From Terrimicrobiaceae bacterium (GTDB lineage: Bacteria; Verrucomicrobiota; Verrucomicrobiia; Chthoniobacterales; Terrimicrobiaceae): a DNA stretch of 56,238 nt. Shown here piece after piece: positions 43,358-51,749 of this stretch; within the stretch, counting starts at the first letter, position 1; every line of letters begins with the position of its first letter. The notes below the pieces were generated by a model. The model ran no database searches. It had not been told where the DNA came from and saw only the letters and a program-made list of their open reading frames with translations. The translations under genes were made by a program, and so were the position numbers. The stretch is taken from the NCBI GenBank assembly GCA_021463905.1, contig JAJTZA010000012.1, forward strand, positions 1 through 56,238, in the 5' to 3' direction.

Positions 43358-44425
43358 ATGATCCGCCTCAAATACCACACACCAGGAACCCCGCCTGCCA
43401 CGCTCCTCCCCGTGGGGACAGGTGGATGCGCACCTGTGATCCGGCTGATCCAATACGACAAAGCCGACTATGCCGAGCATCTGCCCGGTTCTGTCGAGGA
43501 ACTGGACGCTCTGCTGGATCCGAAGAAAATCAACTGGATTCACGTCTGCGGGCTGGGTGATGTGGCACTCCTGCGCGCATTGTCCGCGCGTTTTCACGTC
43601 CATCCGCTGGCCATCGAGGACGTGCTCAATACCACCCAGCGCCCGAAAGTCGAACACTTCGACAACCATCTTTTCATCGTGAGCGAGTGGATTCATCCCG
43701 ACGGGGAAGGCCGCCTTGCCATCGAACAAATCAGCCTCTTTCTCGGCGATCACTACCTTCTGAGTTTTCAGGAGGAAGCCCACGCGGGTCTGTATGACCC
43801 TATCCGACAGCGCCTGAAATCCGGGCAGGGCTACGCGCGCGGCATGAAGGCCGACTACCTGGCTTACGCGCTGCTGGATGCGATGGTGGATCAATTTTTT
43901 CCGATCCTTGAGGACGTGGGGGGCGCGATTGAGGAGATCGAGGACGAGCTGGTGGATCGTCCCTCCCGGGCGACCCTGCACAAACTTTATGACAGCCGCC
44001 GGGCGCTCCTGCAGCTCCGGCGGGCCGCCTGGCCGCAGCGCGAGGTTTTTAACGCACTCATCCGCGATGAAACCCAGCTCGTCTCGCCCGAAGTGAAAAT
44101 CTTTTTGCGCGACGGCTACGACCACTGCATCCAAATCATTGACATCCTCGAAAACTGCCGCGACCTGGCCGCCGGATTAATGGACGTCTATCTGTCCAGC
44201 CTGGGATTCCGGACAAATGAAATCATGCGCGTCCTGACCGTTGCCTCGGTTTTTTTCCTCCCGCTCTCATTTCTGGCGGCGGTCTATGGGATGAACTTTG
44301 ATCAGAGTTCCCACTGGAACATGCCGGAGGCGCGCTGGCCGTTTGGCTATGCCTTCTTCTGGCTGCTCTGCCTGCTGATTGTCCTGGGCATGTTGGTATT
44401 TTTCAAAAGAAAGAAATGGCTATGA
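43358..44425 (+). CDS. corA: CorA-type magnesium/cobalt transporter
   Basis: 355 residues. A large cytoplasmic alpha/beta funnel domain (about 1-290) is followed by two C-terminal transmembrane helices, the first ending in the signature YGMNF (in LAAVYGMNFDQS) and the second in a positively charged tail (FKRKKWL). The conserved HPLAIEDVL near 80 and the long stalk helix are present. It mediates passive Mg2+ uptake as a pentamer. Its 3' end overlaps the following HAD hydrolase gene by 4 or 10 bases. There is a divalent-cation theme in the window (1801, 3260, here), but the genes are not adjacent. Confidence 0.92.
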   Translation: MIRLKYHTPGTPPATLLPVGTGGCAPVIRLIQYDKADYAEHLPGSVEELDALLDPKKINWIHVCGLGDVALLRALSARFHVHPLAIEDVLNTTQRPKVEHFDNHLFIVSEWIHPDGEGRLAIEQISLFLGDHYLLSFQEEAHAGLYDPIRQRLKSGQGYARGMKADYLAYALLDAMVDQFFPILEDVGGAIEEIEDELVDRPSRATLHKLYDSRRALLQLRRAAWPQREVFNALIRDETQLVSPEVKIFLRDGYDHCIQIIDILENCRDLAAGLMDVYLSSLGFRTNEIMRVLTVASVFFLPLSFLAAVYGMNFDQSSHWNMPEARWPFGYAFFWLLCLLIVLGMLVFFKRKKWL

Positions 44426-45081
44426 ATACGGAAATCGAGGCGGCTCTCTTCGACATCGGCAATGTCATCCTCCCGTTCGACTACTCGCGCGCCATCAGAC
44501 GTCTCGCCACAAAAAATCAATCCGGCAGGGAGCCTGATCTGGATGCGGTTCTCGCAAGCCGCATGGCTCTCGAAGCCGGAAAAACCTCCCGGGAGGAATT
44601 CCTGCGGGTGGCCCGGCGCGAGTTTGGACACACGGGAACCGACGCGGAGTTTCTGGAGGTCTGGGAGGACATCTTTGAGTCCAGTCCGGAAATGAACTTG
44701 CTCATCGAGGAGCTGGCCGCGCGCATCCCGCTGTTTCTCCTGTCGAACATCAGTGGCATCCACCGCGAATCCATCCACCGCGACTTCCCCATTTTCTCAC
44801 GCTTTCGCGGAGGCGTCTATTCTTACGAAGCCGGCTGCCTCAAACCCAGCTCCGAGATTTTTACCATCACCATCCAGTCGCTTGACCTGAACCCGCAAAA
44901 AACTCTCTACCTGGATGACATGGCGGAAAACATCGCAACAGCCCGGGAGATGGGATTTCAGTGCATCCATTACGCGCGATCCCGGCACGCGGAGGCCCTG
45001 CGCACCATCCATGCCCTGCCGGGATTATCGCAACCCTCCGCCCGCGCAAAAGACGGGTGCGGCCCATCCGGGAGCGAGTAA
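44416..45081 (+). CDS. HAD-superfamily hydrolase
   Basis: 221 residues. The nucleophile region reads AALFDIGNVILPFD near 10-22 (FDIGNV, the DxGxV form), motif II is LFLLSNISGIHRES and motif III/IV is GCLKPSSEIFTI and LYLDDMAENIATAREMG. The cap is helical and inserted between motifs I and II, so subfamily I. The closest named relatives by spelling are epoxide-hydrolase-like or YihX-type sugar phosphatases; the substrate is not clear. Starts possible at ATG 44416 or 44422; the latter would give the ATGA overlap with the corA stop seen at most other junctions here. It precedes proC by 38 bases. Confidence 0.85.
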   Translation: MAMNTEIEAALFDIGNVILPFDYSRAIRRLATKNQSGREPDLDAVLASRMALEAGKTSREEFLRVARREFGHTGTDAEFLEVWEDIFESSPEMNLLIEELAARIPLFLLSNISGIHRESIHRDFPIFSRFRGGVYSYEAGCLKPSSEIFTITIQSLDLNPQKTLYLDDMAENIATAREMGFQCIHYARSRHAEALRTIHALPGLSQPSARAKDGCGPSGSE

Positions 45082-45119
45082 GCCTTGCCTTGGTGTCAGT
45101 GGCGGCTCATGCTTCGGAC

Positions 45120-45917
45120 ATGAAAATCGCGGTTCTGGGGGCGGGAAAAATCGCTCGAGCGCTGGTGGGGGGCATTGTGCGTTCCGGGTTGTGTCCCGTG
45201 GAGGAGATAACGGTCTCGGATAAATCTTCTGAAGCCCGCAGGTCTTTCGAGCAGGAAACCAAGGTGCGGGCCGTGGCCGACAACGCCGCTGCGGTGCGGG
45301 GGGCCGGGGTCACCCTGCTGTGCGTAAAGCCCCAGGATGCGGTGGAGGCCGTGTCTTCAGCCTCGGAATCCCTCGACGGCCAACTGCTCATCTCGGTGGC
45401 CGCAGGAATCCACAGCAGCACGCTGGCCACCGCCGCTCCGGAGACACGCATCATCCGCGCCATGCCCAACACCGCAGCCCTCATCGGACGAAGTGCCACC
45501 GCCATCGCCCCAGGCCAGGCCGCCACACAACAAGACCTCGACCTCGCCGAAAAAATTTTTCGCTCTGTCGGGCTGGTGGTCGTCACCGAGGAACATCACC
45601 TCCATGCGGTCACCGGCCTGAGCGGAAGCGGCCCTGCGTATTTTTACCTTGTCGTCGAGGCACTGATGGACGGTGCTGTCGCCGAGGGTCTGACTCCCGC
45701 CACCGCCCGGGCACTCGTGGCAGCCACCATGTCCGGCACCGCAGAGATGCTCGCATCCAGCACCGCGCATCCGGCCGCACTCCGCGAAGCAGTCACCAGC
45801 CCCGGCGGCACCACCATCGCCGGCCTTCTCGCGCTCGAACGCGCCGGCACACGGGCCGCCTTTGCCCAGGCCGTTCGCGCCGCCTCCGCCCGATCCCGCG
45901 AGCTGGCCGATTCCTGA
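45120..45917 (+). CDS. proC: Pyrroline-5-carboxylate reductase
   Basis: 265 residues catalysing the last step of proline synthesis with NAD(P)H. The N-terminal Rossmann motif is AVLGAGKIARALVGG, followed by LLCVKPQDAVEAV and the conserved IIRAMPNTAALIG. The C-terminal dimer domain holds VTGLSGSGPAYFYLVVEALM and SPGGTTIAGLLALE, a textbook ProC set. The ATG at 45120 is fixed by this first strand; the frame extends upstream without homology. It precedes the TPR gene by 6 bases. The second half of the coding strand is strongly C-rich. Confidence 0.94.
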   Translation: MKIAVLGAGKIARALVGGIVRSGLCPVEEITVSDKSSEARRSFEQETKVRAVADNAAAVRGAGVTLLCVKPQDAVEAVSSASESLDGQLLISVAAGIHSSTLATAAPETRIIRAMPNTAALIGRSATAIAPGQAATQQDLDLAEKIFRSVGLVVVTEEHHLHAVTGLSGSGPAYFYLVVEALMDGAVAEGLTPATARALVAATMSGTAEMLASSTAHPAALREAVTSPGGTTIAGLLALERAGTRAAFAQAVRAASARSRELADS

Positions 45918-45923
45918 CTCCGC

Positions 45924-46589
45924 ATGCGCATACTCCCGTTGATTGCCGCCGCGCTGGTGCTCTCCGGCATCCACACCGCGCAAACTGCGGAATCTTCCGA
46001 GGCGCTCTCCTACGTTCCGGAGATTGCCCGGGAAGCGGCCGCCGAGGGTAATGCCGCATTCCTGCGCAAAGACTACGTGCGCGCACGACGCGCCTACACA
46101 AAAGTCCTCGATCTCGCACCCGACAACCTCGTCGCTCTCACCAACCTGGGCATGGTCGAATTCGCGGACGGACATTTCGATGACGCCGAGAAATTCCTGA
46201 AATCCGCCGTGCGTCTCCGTCTGGAAAACGCCCCTGCCTGGCTGACCCTGGGCATGGTTTACATGGATCAGGGCCGGTTGGACGAGGCCCTCGCCGCGCT
46301 GTCGCAGGCCACCGCGCAGGATCCGCGCAACCCCCGCGCCAGAAACTATCTGGGGGTCGTCATCGGACGCAAGGGCTGGCTGGATGGCGCGCAGAGCGAG
46401 CTGCGCCATGCGGTGGAAATTGACCCCTCCTACAGCGACGCGCATTTCAACCTCGCCTATTTTTATCTCGAACGGAAGCCGCCGCTGTACGAGCTGGCGC
46501 GGCGTCATTATTTTCGTTCGATTGAGCTGGGAGCTCCTCCGGACAAGGACATTGAAGAAGCCCTTCGCAAGTCCGAAGAAAAGCGCTGA
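45924..46589 (+). CDS. Exported tetratricopeptide repeat protein
   Basis: 221 residues: a signal peptide (about 1-21, LPLIAAALVLSGIHTAQ) and four or five TPR units, for example AAFLRKDYVRARRAYTKVLD, VEFADGHFDDAEKFLKSAVR, VYMDQGRLDEALAALSQATA and GWLDGAQSELRHAVE, each with the A/G-Y/A-P pattern. It probably acts as a scaffold in the periplasm; the partner is unknown. Linked to proC by a 6-base gap, it runs up to the convergent methyltransferase gene with only 4 bases between stops, and no terminator structure fits in that space. Confidence 0.83.
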   Translation: MRILPLIAAALVLSGIHTAQTAESSEALSYVPEIAREAAAEGNAAFLRKDYVRARRAYTKVLDLAPDNLVALTNLGMVEFADGHFDDAEKFLKSAVRLRLENAPAWLTLGMVYMDQGRLDEALAALSQATAQDPRNPRARNYLGVVIGRKGWLDGAQSELRHAVEIDPSYSDAHFNLAYFYLERKPPLYELARRHYFRSIELGAPPDKDIEEALRKSEEKR

Positions 46590-46593
46590 GCGG

Positions 46594-47343
46594 TTATTTT
46601 CGGATCCAGCGCGAGCCGAGGGAAAATCCCATCTGGAACCTGCGCGCGTGTTCGCGGAGGAGAAACGGAAGCTCGACGGTTTTTTCCAAAACGAACGCGG
46701 GCTTGAGGATGTCCTGCAGCTCTTCGTGGCAGGGCATGTCGCGTCCGATCCAAAACTCGCGTGGCGTGTGGTCCTCCGTCCACGAGAATGGTGTGGCGAG
46801 CAGCAACTGTCCGCCGGGTTTGACCAGGCCGGCCAGCCGCTCCAGGAAGCGCCGGGGTTTTGGCAGCCGGCAGAGGAGGTTGGCTGCGAGAACCACATCG
46901 AAATCCGCCAGTGCCGGATCGAGGTCGTTGGCGTCTCCAAATTGGAAGTCCACCCGGGAACGATCCACCTCCCCGGAGACCCTTGCCGTGAATGCCAGGG
47001 ACTTGCCGGCTTCGTCAGGAATCCGTGTTTCGAGAAAGCCCTGATCCCGCAGGGCGGCTGCCGCACGCAGGAACCCCCTCGAGTAGTCCAGCCCCAGCAC
47101 CGAATCACAGGAACGGGCCAGCTCAAAGCACGAGCCTCCCACCGCACACCCAATGTCCAAGGCGCGCGCTCCTCCACGCAAACGGGAGACATCCAACAGC
47201 TCACGCGCACAACGCGCCGGAAAATCCACCGCCTCCCGCGGCCCCGGAAGCCCGCCCAGGGGCTGCTCCGCATCCCCAAAATGCAGCAAAAGATATTGCT
47301 GCAATAAGATGTCGGTCTCGTAGGGATTTGGATTTCTCTGCAC
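46594..47343 (-). CDS. OvoA C-terminal-type SAM methyltransferase (putative 4-mercaptohistidine N1-methyltransferase)
   Basis: 249 residues. A class I SAM-binding core is present (ALDIGCAVGGSCFELA, GLDYSRGF, FGDANDLDPAL, VVLAANLLCRL). The ends match the methyltransferase half of ovothiol synthase OvoA: an N-terminal NPYETDILLQQYLLLHFG and a C-terminal LPFLLREHARRFQMGFSLG. In OvoA this half methylates 4-mercaptohistidine to ovothiol. Here it stands alone; the sulfoxide synthase half is not in the window. The start is GTG 47343, poorly supported. Downstream of a sugar ABC permease gene (38 bases), but functional linkage is doubtful. Family recognition is from memory and could be checked easily. 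Confidence 0.8.
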   Translation of the reverse strand: MQRNPNPYETDILLQQYLLLHFGDAEQPLGGLPGPREAVDFPARCARELLDVSRLRGGARALDIGCAVGGSCFELARSCDSVLGLDYSRGFLRAAAALRDQGFLETRIPDEAGKSLAFTARVSGEVDRSRVDFQFGDANDLDPALADFDVVLAANLLCRLPKPRRFLERLAGLVKPGGQLLLATPFSWTEDHTPREFWIGRDMPCHEELQDILKPAFVLEKTVELPFLLREHARRFQMGFSLGSRWIRK

Positions 47344-47381
47344 AGGCGATTTTGAAAAATTGGGTGATGGGGCAATCCGGA

Positions 47382-49064
47382 TTATTTGTCGGAGGGCACG
47401 ACGATGCCGCGCAGGATGATGTTCTGACAAAAGATGAACACGAGCAGCGTGGGGATGGCGGTGATGATGAGGGAGGCATAGATGACCGGGGTCTCCACCA
47501 TGGCGCGTAACTGGTAGATATACACCATGATCGTCCACATTTTGGGATCGGGGGCAAGGATCAGCGCGTAGAAAAATGTCCCATACGCGGTTGTAAACGC
47601 ACCCAGGGCAATCACCGCAAGAATCGGCTTCGAGAGGTTCATCCCAATATGCCAGAACATCGTCCACTCGCTGGCCCCATCCAGCTCGGCGGCCTCGTAA
47701 AGCTCCTTGGGCAGGCTGTCAAAGAACCCCTTCAGGAGAAAAATGGAAAATCCGCTGGCGAGTCCGGGCAGCACGAGCGCACCAAAGGTATTGAGCAGGT
47801 GGAACTCTTTGAGCTGCAAAAAGACCGGGATCATCGTCACCTCGGCAGGAAAGGCAATCGTCGCAAGGCAGAAAAGGAGGATGTGGTAGGTGCGGCGCAG
47901 CTTGAAGCGGGAAAGCGCATAAGCCGCAAGAGGATTCACCAGCAACGCTCCGGAAACACACAACACAACCAGGATGAGCGTGTTGGTGATGGCGCGGCCG
48001 TGCAGGAGGATTTCATCCAACACCCGCAGGTAGTTCATCGTCACAAACCGCCACTTCCAGACATTGACGTTCTGCTCAAAATCCCGCCAGTCATTCGCCG
48101 CCTGCGGGATGATCGCATTGGTCACTCCCTTCTTGGCGGCCCATTCCGCGTAGAGTGTATCGAGGCTGACCACGCGCATGTCGCCGGGCTTGGCGCGCGC
48201 GCGCACAAACACATCCTGGGTGATTCCGAGCGCCGCCCGCGCCGCCTCTCCCTCCGCAGTCAATTCCACAAAGTCCGGCGAGAGAATCCGCCCGACAAAT
48301 CCAAACCAATCTTCACGCGCCACCTCCGGGGCAAGACTGCCAAAGGGAACCTCCTCAAACGAAGCATATGTGGTCCCGTACTTGGCATTAAAATTTTTGA
48401 TATCATGGCTGTACACCAGCGGCAGATAAACCGCCCGGTAGTAGCCGCTGACATTCCAGGGTACCAAAAACGAGCGTCCCTCGGTTGCGCAGAACTCCTC
48501 AAATATTTTCAAAAACGGGGTTTCGGGGCGGGCGGGGCCCACCTGAGAAAAACCGGGGGGATGGATCGCTGTTTCCGATTTGAATTTTGTGCCCAGTTGC
48601 GTATTAAGGTTTTCGACGGTGTGGTAGCGGGCCATCAGCCAAATCCGAAACTGGCGGCCCGTGTAGGAAGGCATGCGCGCACTATTGCGGAGAAACCCCA
48701 GCATAAAGAGCCGCGCGGGCGGATCGGTCTCCGCAAGAAACTCATCCCACTGACGCAGCGCCTCAGGCTCGGGAGCCGGAAACGCGACGTCCCGCAAGTC
48801 CATCTCCGGGTTCGTCCACGAAGAACGCGCCACATCTGGCACACCGCGATACTTTACGCTGACATAACGGTTCCACATCTCCTTGCGTTTGACGAGATAG
48901 CCCGGCCAGACATTGTTGCCCGCATCGCTGATGGGCTCGACCGACCCTGTCACCATGAGCATGAAAGGCAGCACCATCGTCGCTCCCCCCAAAATCAGAA
49001 TGACATAGATCGTGAGGTAAAGAAAACGAACCCGCCACGAGCGCTGAGTGATCGGAGAAAACAT
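47382..49064 (-). CDS. Sugar-type ABC permease (MalG-like) with a large external insert
   Basis: 560 residues, twice the usual MalG-like length (about 280). TM1 (near 15-38) is followed by an extracytoplasmic insert of about 310 residues (near 42-350), then five core transmembrane helices. The EAA coupling loop is ELYEAAELDGASEWTMFWHI and the core reads like the carbohydrate CUT1 permease family (NTFGALVLPGLASGFSIFLL). The insert has related segments: FRIWLMARYHTVENLNTQLG (139-158), VYSHDIKNFNAKYGTTYASF (217-236) and a weaker VVSLDTLYAEWAAKKGVTNA (298-317). Separated by 5 bases from its partner gene, which fuses a binding protein to a permease. No ATPase is encoded nearby. Confidence 0.85.
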   Translation of the reverse strand: MFSPITQRSWRVRFLYLTIYVILILGGATMVLPFMLMVTGSVEPISDAGNNVWPGYLVKRKEMWNRYVSVKYRGVPDVARSSWTNPEMDLRDVAFPAPEPEALRQWDEFLAETDPPARLFMLGFLRNSARMPSYTGRQFRIWLMARYHTVENLNTQLGTKFKSETAIHPPGFSQVGPARPETPFLKIFEEFCATEGRSFLVPWNVSGYYRAVYLPLVYSHDIKNFNAKYGTTYASFEEVPFGSLAPEVAREDWFGFVGRILSPDFVELTAEGEAARAALGITQDVFVRARAKPGDMRVVSLDTLYAEWAAKKGVTNAIIPQAANDWRDFEQNVNVWKWRFVTMNYLRVLDEILLHGRAITNTLILVVLCVSGALLVNPLAAYALSRFKLRRTYHILLFCLATIAFPAEVTMIPVFLQLKEFHLLNTFGALVLPGLASGFSIFLLKGFFDSLPKELYEAAELDGASEWTMFWHIGMNLSKPILAVIALGAFTTAYGTFFYALILAPDPKMWTIMVYIYQLRAMVETPVIYASLIITAIPTLLVFIFCQNIILRGIVVPSDK

Positions 49065-49069
49065 GGCGG

Positions 49070-51490
49070 CTATTTGGCGGTTTTGAATTCCATCTGGCTC
49101 AGACGCTTGAGCTGGATGACCGTAAATCCGACCAGGATGCTCCCCAGCATCCAGGCCATCGCCGTCGCGGGACCAAAGCGCAATCGGGCGAACGCCTCGT
49201 AAAAGATTTTCAGGGAGATGACCTCGGTGATGCCATTGGGGCCGCCGCCGGTCATGATCAGGATGTTGGTGGCGCCATGAAATGCGGCGGCCACGGCTCC
49301 CACGAAATTGATGAAGATGAGGGCCCGCAGTCCGGGCAGAACGATTTTTGTGGTTTTTTGGAGGAAGCTGGCGCCGTCAATTTCCGCCGCCTCGAATTGT
49401 TCTTCCGGGATGGTCTTGAGGGCGGCCAGATAGATCAGACAACCCGGTCCGGCTCCGGCCCAGATGCCGGGAATAATGCAGGAGAGCATTGCCAGGTAGG
49501 GATCTTCGGTCCACGCGCGCCGCGCTTCGAGACCAAAAAGCCGCAACGCCATGTTGAGCGGCCCATCCACACCAAACAGCTCGCGCCAAAGAAAAAACAC
49601 GGCCGCCGCACTCATCACGGCTGGCAGGTAGTACACGGTGCGGTACAGAACCTTGTATTTTGGGATCAGGTGCAGGGCATACGCCAGCACGATGGGGGTC
49701 ACAAACCCGAAGGTCAATGTGTAGGCCGCAAAGTGGGCGGTGGCCAGCAGCGCATTCCAAAAGGTCGGATCAAAGAGCGCGTTGGCAAAATTATCAATGC
49801 CGACGAACGCGGATTTCAAAATCAACTGGTAGTCCTGAAATGCCATCACCGTTCCGCGCGCCAGCGGGATGTAGCTCCAGATGAGGATGAGTGCGCAGGC
49901 GGGCAGGAGGCAGAGCCAGGGGATGATGCTGCGGCTGTTCACGGGCCGCGAGAGCGACGCCGCGCTGCGCGAGAAAATGCGGGATACATACCAGGCCACC
50001 CACAGGAAGGCGAGGAAGACCGCCGCCACAACCACCCCACCCACGATGCGACGAAAGCGCATTTTTTCAGGTGACACATACCCGATCATTCGCTCATTCG
50101 TGCGCGAAACCCCCTCGTCCAGAAGCGCCTGAATCTGACGGAACACCTCCGGCTTGTCGCCCGTCTCCCACGCATGTCGGATGGAGGGACTCAGCAGCAT
50201 CTGATCCAACGGATAGCCCATCTCCTGATAGACCAGATTGCAATTTTTTCCGTAAGGCTCGGGATGCCCGTTATGGAGTGCCTCCTCGAACTCCTGCTCG
50301 AGGCCGGGAGGGGTCAGCGACAGATATTGCTCAAACCCAAAACGCCGTAGCGCGAGGGGGTTGATCTGCTTGGCCTGACCCAGCTCGACCAGCGTCTCGA
50401 CGCGAATACGCTCGGCCTCGGGGCCGGTCATAAACTCGATGTACCTCCACGCCGCCTCCCGGACTCGCGGATCCTTGATGCCCGAAAAAATCGCGAGGAT
50501 GGATGCGTTGACTTCCGATCCGCGTACTCCGCTCGGGCCTTTGGGAACCGCCCCAAACGCGAATTTGTCGGGATCGTGAGTCGTGGTGCTGTCTCCCACG
50601 TAGTTGAAGAACATGCCGATGCGCTCGTATTCCTGTGATGTCAGGTTTTTCGAGTGGCGCCGGGCGATGCGCTCCCCCTCGACCAATTGGTAATAAAAGG
50701 CATAGGCCTCGACTGCGGCGGGAGGGTTGAAATCCGCACGCCATTCATCCGGGGCAACTTCCCGTACCGCATCGCCGCCGGCTGACCATAAAAAATTCAT
50801 CAGGTTCCAACTGGCGGCGGTTCCCCCCGCCAGACTCAAACCGGTATTCTTCGGACTGAGAGCGGAAATTTTTCTCGCAAATTCGGTAAGTTCCTTCCAG
50901 TCCTTCGGGGCACGCGGAGGCAGGCCCGCCTGACGGAACAGCTCGCGATTGTAGAAAAGACCCACGACCAGCAATTGATTCGGAAGTCCGTAGATTTTGG
51001 GCGCCGCCTTGTCCGGCCACGGACGAAATATCACGTCCCGGATTTGCGGCGGTATCCGCGCCATGATGTCATTCCCGGCAGCTCTCTCCCTCGCCACAAA
51101 TTCGTCCAGCGGTGCCACCATGCCCTGCCGCACGAAGGTGTCTATGCTTCGAAAATTCAGAAAAAACACATCCGGGGCGATGTCGCCGGCCACCATCATT
51201 ATGGTCGTCACCTCGCCGGCCATCGTGGGAATGCGAATGCCCTCCGCCGACTCGATGCGCACGTTGGGGTTCAGCTCCAGAAACCGCGCCAGGGCGCGCT
51301 GTTGTGACACGCTTAACGGGCTGGTGTCGCTGGGACTCGGGAGGCCGGAGACGCGGATCGTCACCGGAGAATCTCCCGCACGGACGGTGAGAGGGCCTAA
51401 AACCGCGAAAGCGGCAGCAATCGCCCAGGCTCCGGACAATCGCGCGGCCACACGTAGTACACGTTGGGCAGCCATCAGAATATCAGGCAC
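49070..51490 (-). CDS. Fusion of extracellular solute-binding protein and MalF-like ABC permease
   Basis: 806 residues joining two usually separate subunits. The N-terminal signal/anchor (to about 38) is followed by a family-1-type binding protein (about 42-465; GDIAPDVFFLNF, IYGLPNQLLVVGLFYNRELF, WRYIEFMTG). Then come a tethering helix (near 480-502) and a MalF-like permease (about 520-806) with EAA loop EEQFEAAEIDGASFLQKTTK. A 4-5 residue sugar ligand is likely, but the substrate is unknown. It pairs with the MalG-like gene 5 bases downstream. Start: GTG 51490 (GGAGG only 3 bases before) or ATG 51475. It is the first gene of the operon and probably uses a shared ATPase from elsewhere. Confidence 0.9.
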   Translation of the reverse strand: MPDILMAAQRVLRVAARLSGAWAIAAAFAVLGPLTVRAGDSPVTIRVSGLPSPSDTSPLSVSQQRALARFLELNPNVRIESAEGIRIPTMAGEVTTIMMVAGDIAPDVFFLNFRSIDTFVRQGMVAPLDEFVARERAAGNDIMARIPPQIRDVIFRPWPDKAAPKIYGLPNQLLVVGLFYNRELFRQAGLPPRAPKDWKELTEFARKISALSPKNTGLSLAGGTAASWNLMNFLWSAGGDAVREVAPDEWRADFNPPAAVEAYAFYYQLVEGERIARRHSKNLTSQEYERIGMFFNYVGDSTTTHDPDKFAFGAVPKGPSGVRGSEVNASILAIFSGIKDPRVREAAWRYIEFMTGPEAERIRVETLVELGQAKQINPLALRRFGFEQYLSLTPPGLEQEFEEALHNGHPEPYGKNCNLVYQEMGYPLDQMLLSPSIRHAWETGDKPEVFRQIQALLDEGVSRTNERMIGYVSPEKMRFRRIVGGVVVAAVFLAFLWVAWYVSRIFSRSAASLSRPVNSRSIIPWLCLLPACALILIWSYIPLARGTVMAFQDYQLILKSAFVGIDNFANALFDPTFWNALLATAHFAAYTLTFGFVTPIVLAYALHLIPKYKVLYRTVYYLPAVMSAAAVFFLWRELFGVDGPLNMALRLFGLEARRAWTEDPYLAMLSCIIPGIWAGAGPGCLIYLAALKTIPEEQFEAAEIDGASFLQKTTKIVLPGLRALIFINFVGAVAAAFHGATNILIMTGGGPNGITEVISLKIFYEAFARLRFGPATAMAWMLGSILVGFTVIQLKRLSQMEFKTAK

Positions 51491-51578
51491 GCGCCTCCAC
51501 AGGCTCCCGGCGGAAGACCGATTTTTTACAGGGTTTTCTGCCGAGAAAATGGGCGGATGAGAAAACTAGCACGCATGC

Positions 51579-51606
51579 AATCTAGGGGGCATCCGGACAA
51601 TTTCAA
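51579..51606 (-). promoter_or_regulatory. Promoter candidate of the fused ABC importer operon
   Basis: On the minus strand TTGAAA (51606-51601), a 16-base spacer and TAGATT (51584-51579) make a plausible sigma-70 promoter. Predicted transcription start is about 51572, giving an 80-base leader before the GTG/ATG starts. The upstream operator, if any, is not evident. Confidence 0.45.
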
Positions 51607-51640
51607 TAAAAATGGGCACCGCAAAGAGATTTTTAATCAG

Positions 51641-51670
51641 TTGACGCGCAAGCAGGCTCCGCAAAATAGT
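51641..51670 (+). promoter_or_regulatory. Promoter candidate of the AsmA-like gene
   Basis: TTGACG (51641-51646), 18 bases, then AATAGT (51665-51670), four of six matches to the -10 consensus. Predicted start about 51677, upstream of the candidate ATGs at 51705 and 51750. It lies back to back with the importer promoter in the same 260-base divergent region. Confidence 0.4.
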
Positions 51671-51749
51671 GGACGCATGATTTTTGATCCACCGCGTCAA
51701 GCCGATGGGATTTTCTCACCTCGCGCGGGGGTGCGCATGCGCAGCGGGC

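Noticed and set aside
45357-47375. 672-codon open frame on the minus strand over proC, the TPR gene and the methyltransferase
   Set aside because: It would overlap three well-supported genes, and its sequence is compositionally biased without motifs.
47649-49202. 517-codon open frame on the plus strand over the MalG-like permease
   Set aside because: Antisense of a gene with clear permease motifs; no conserved domain or ribosome-binding site.
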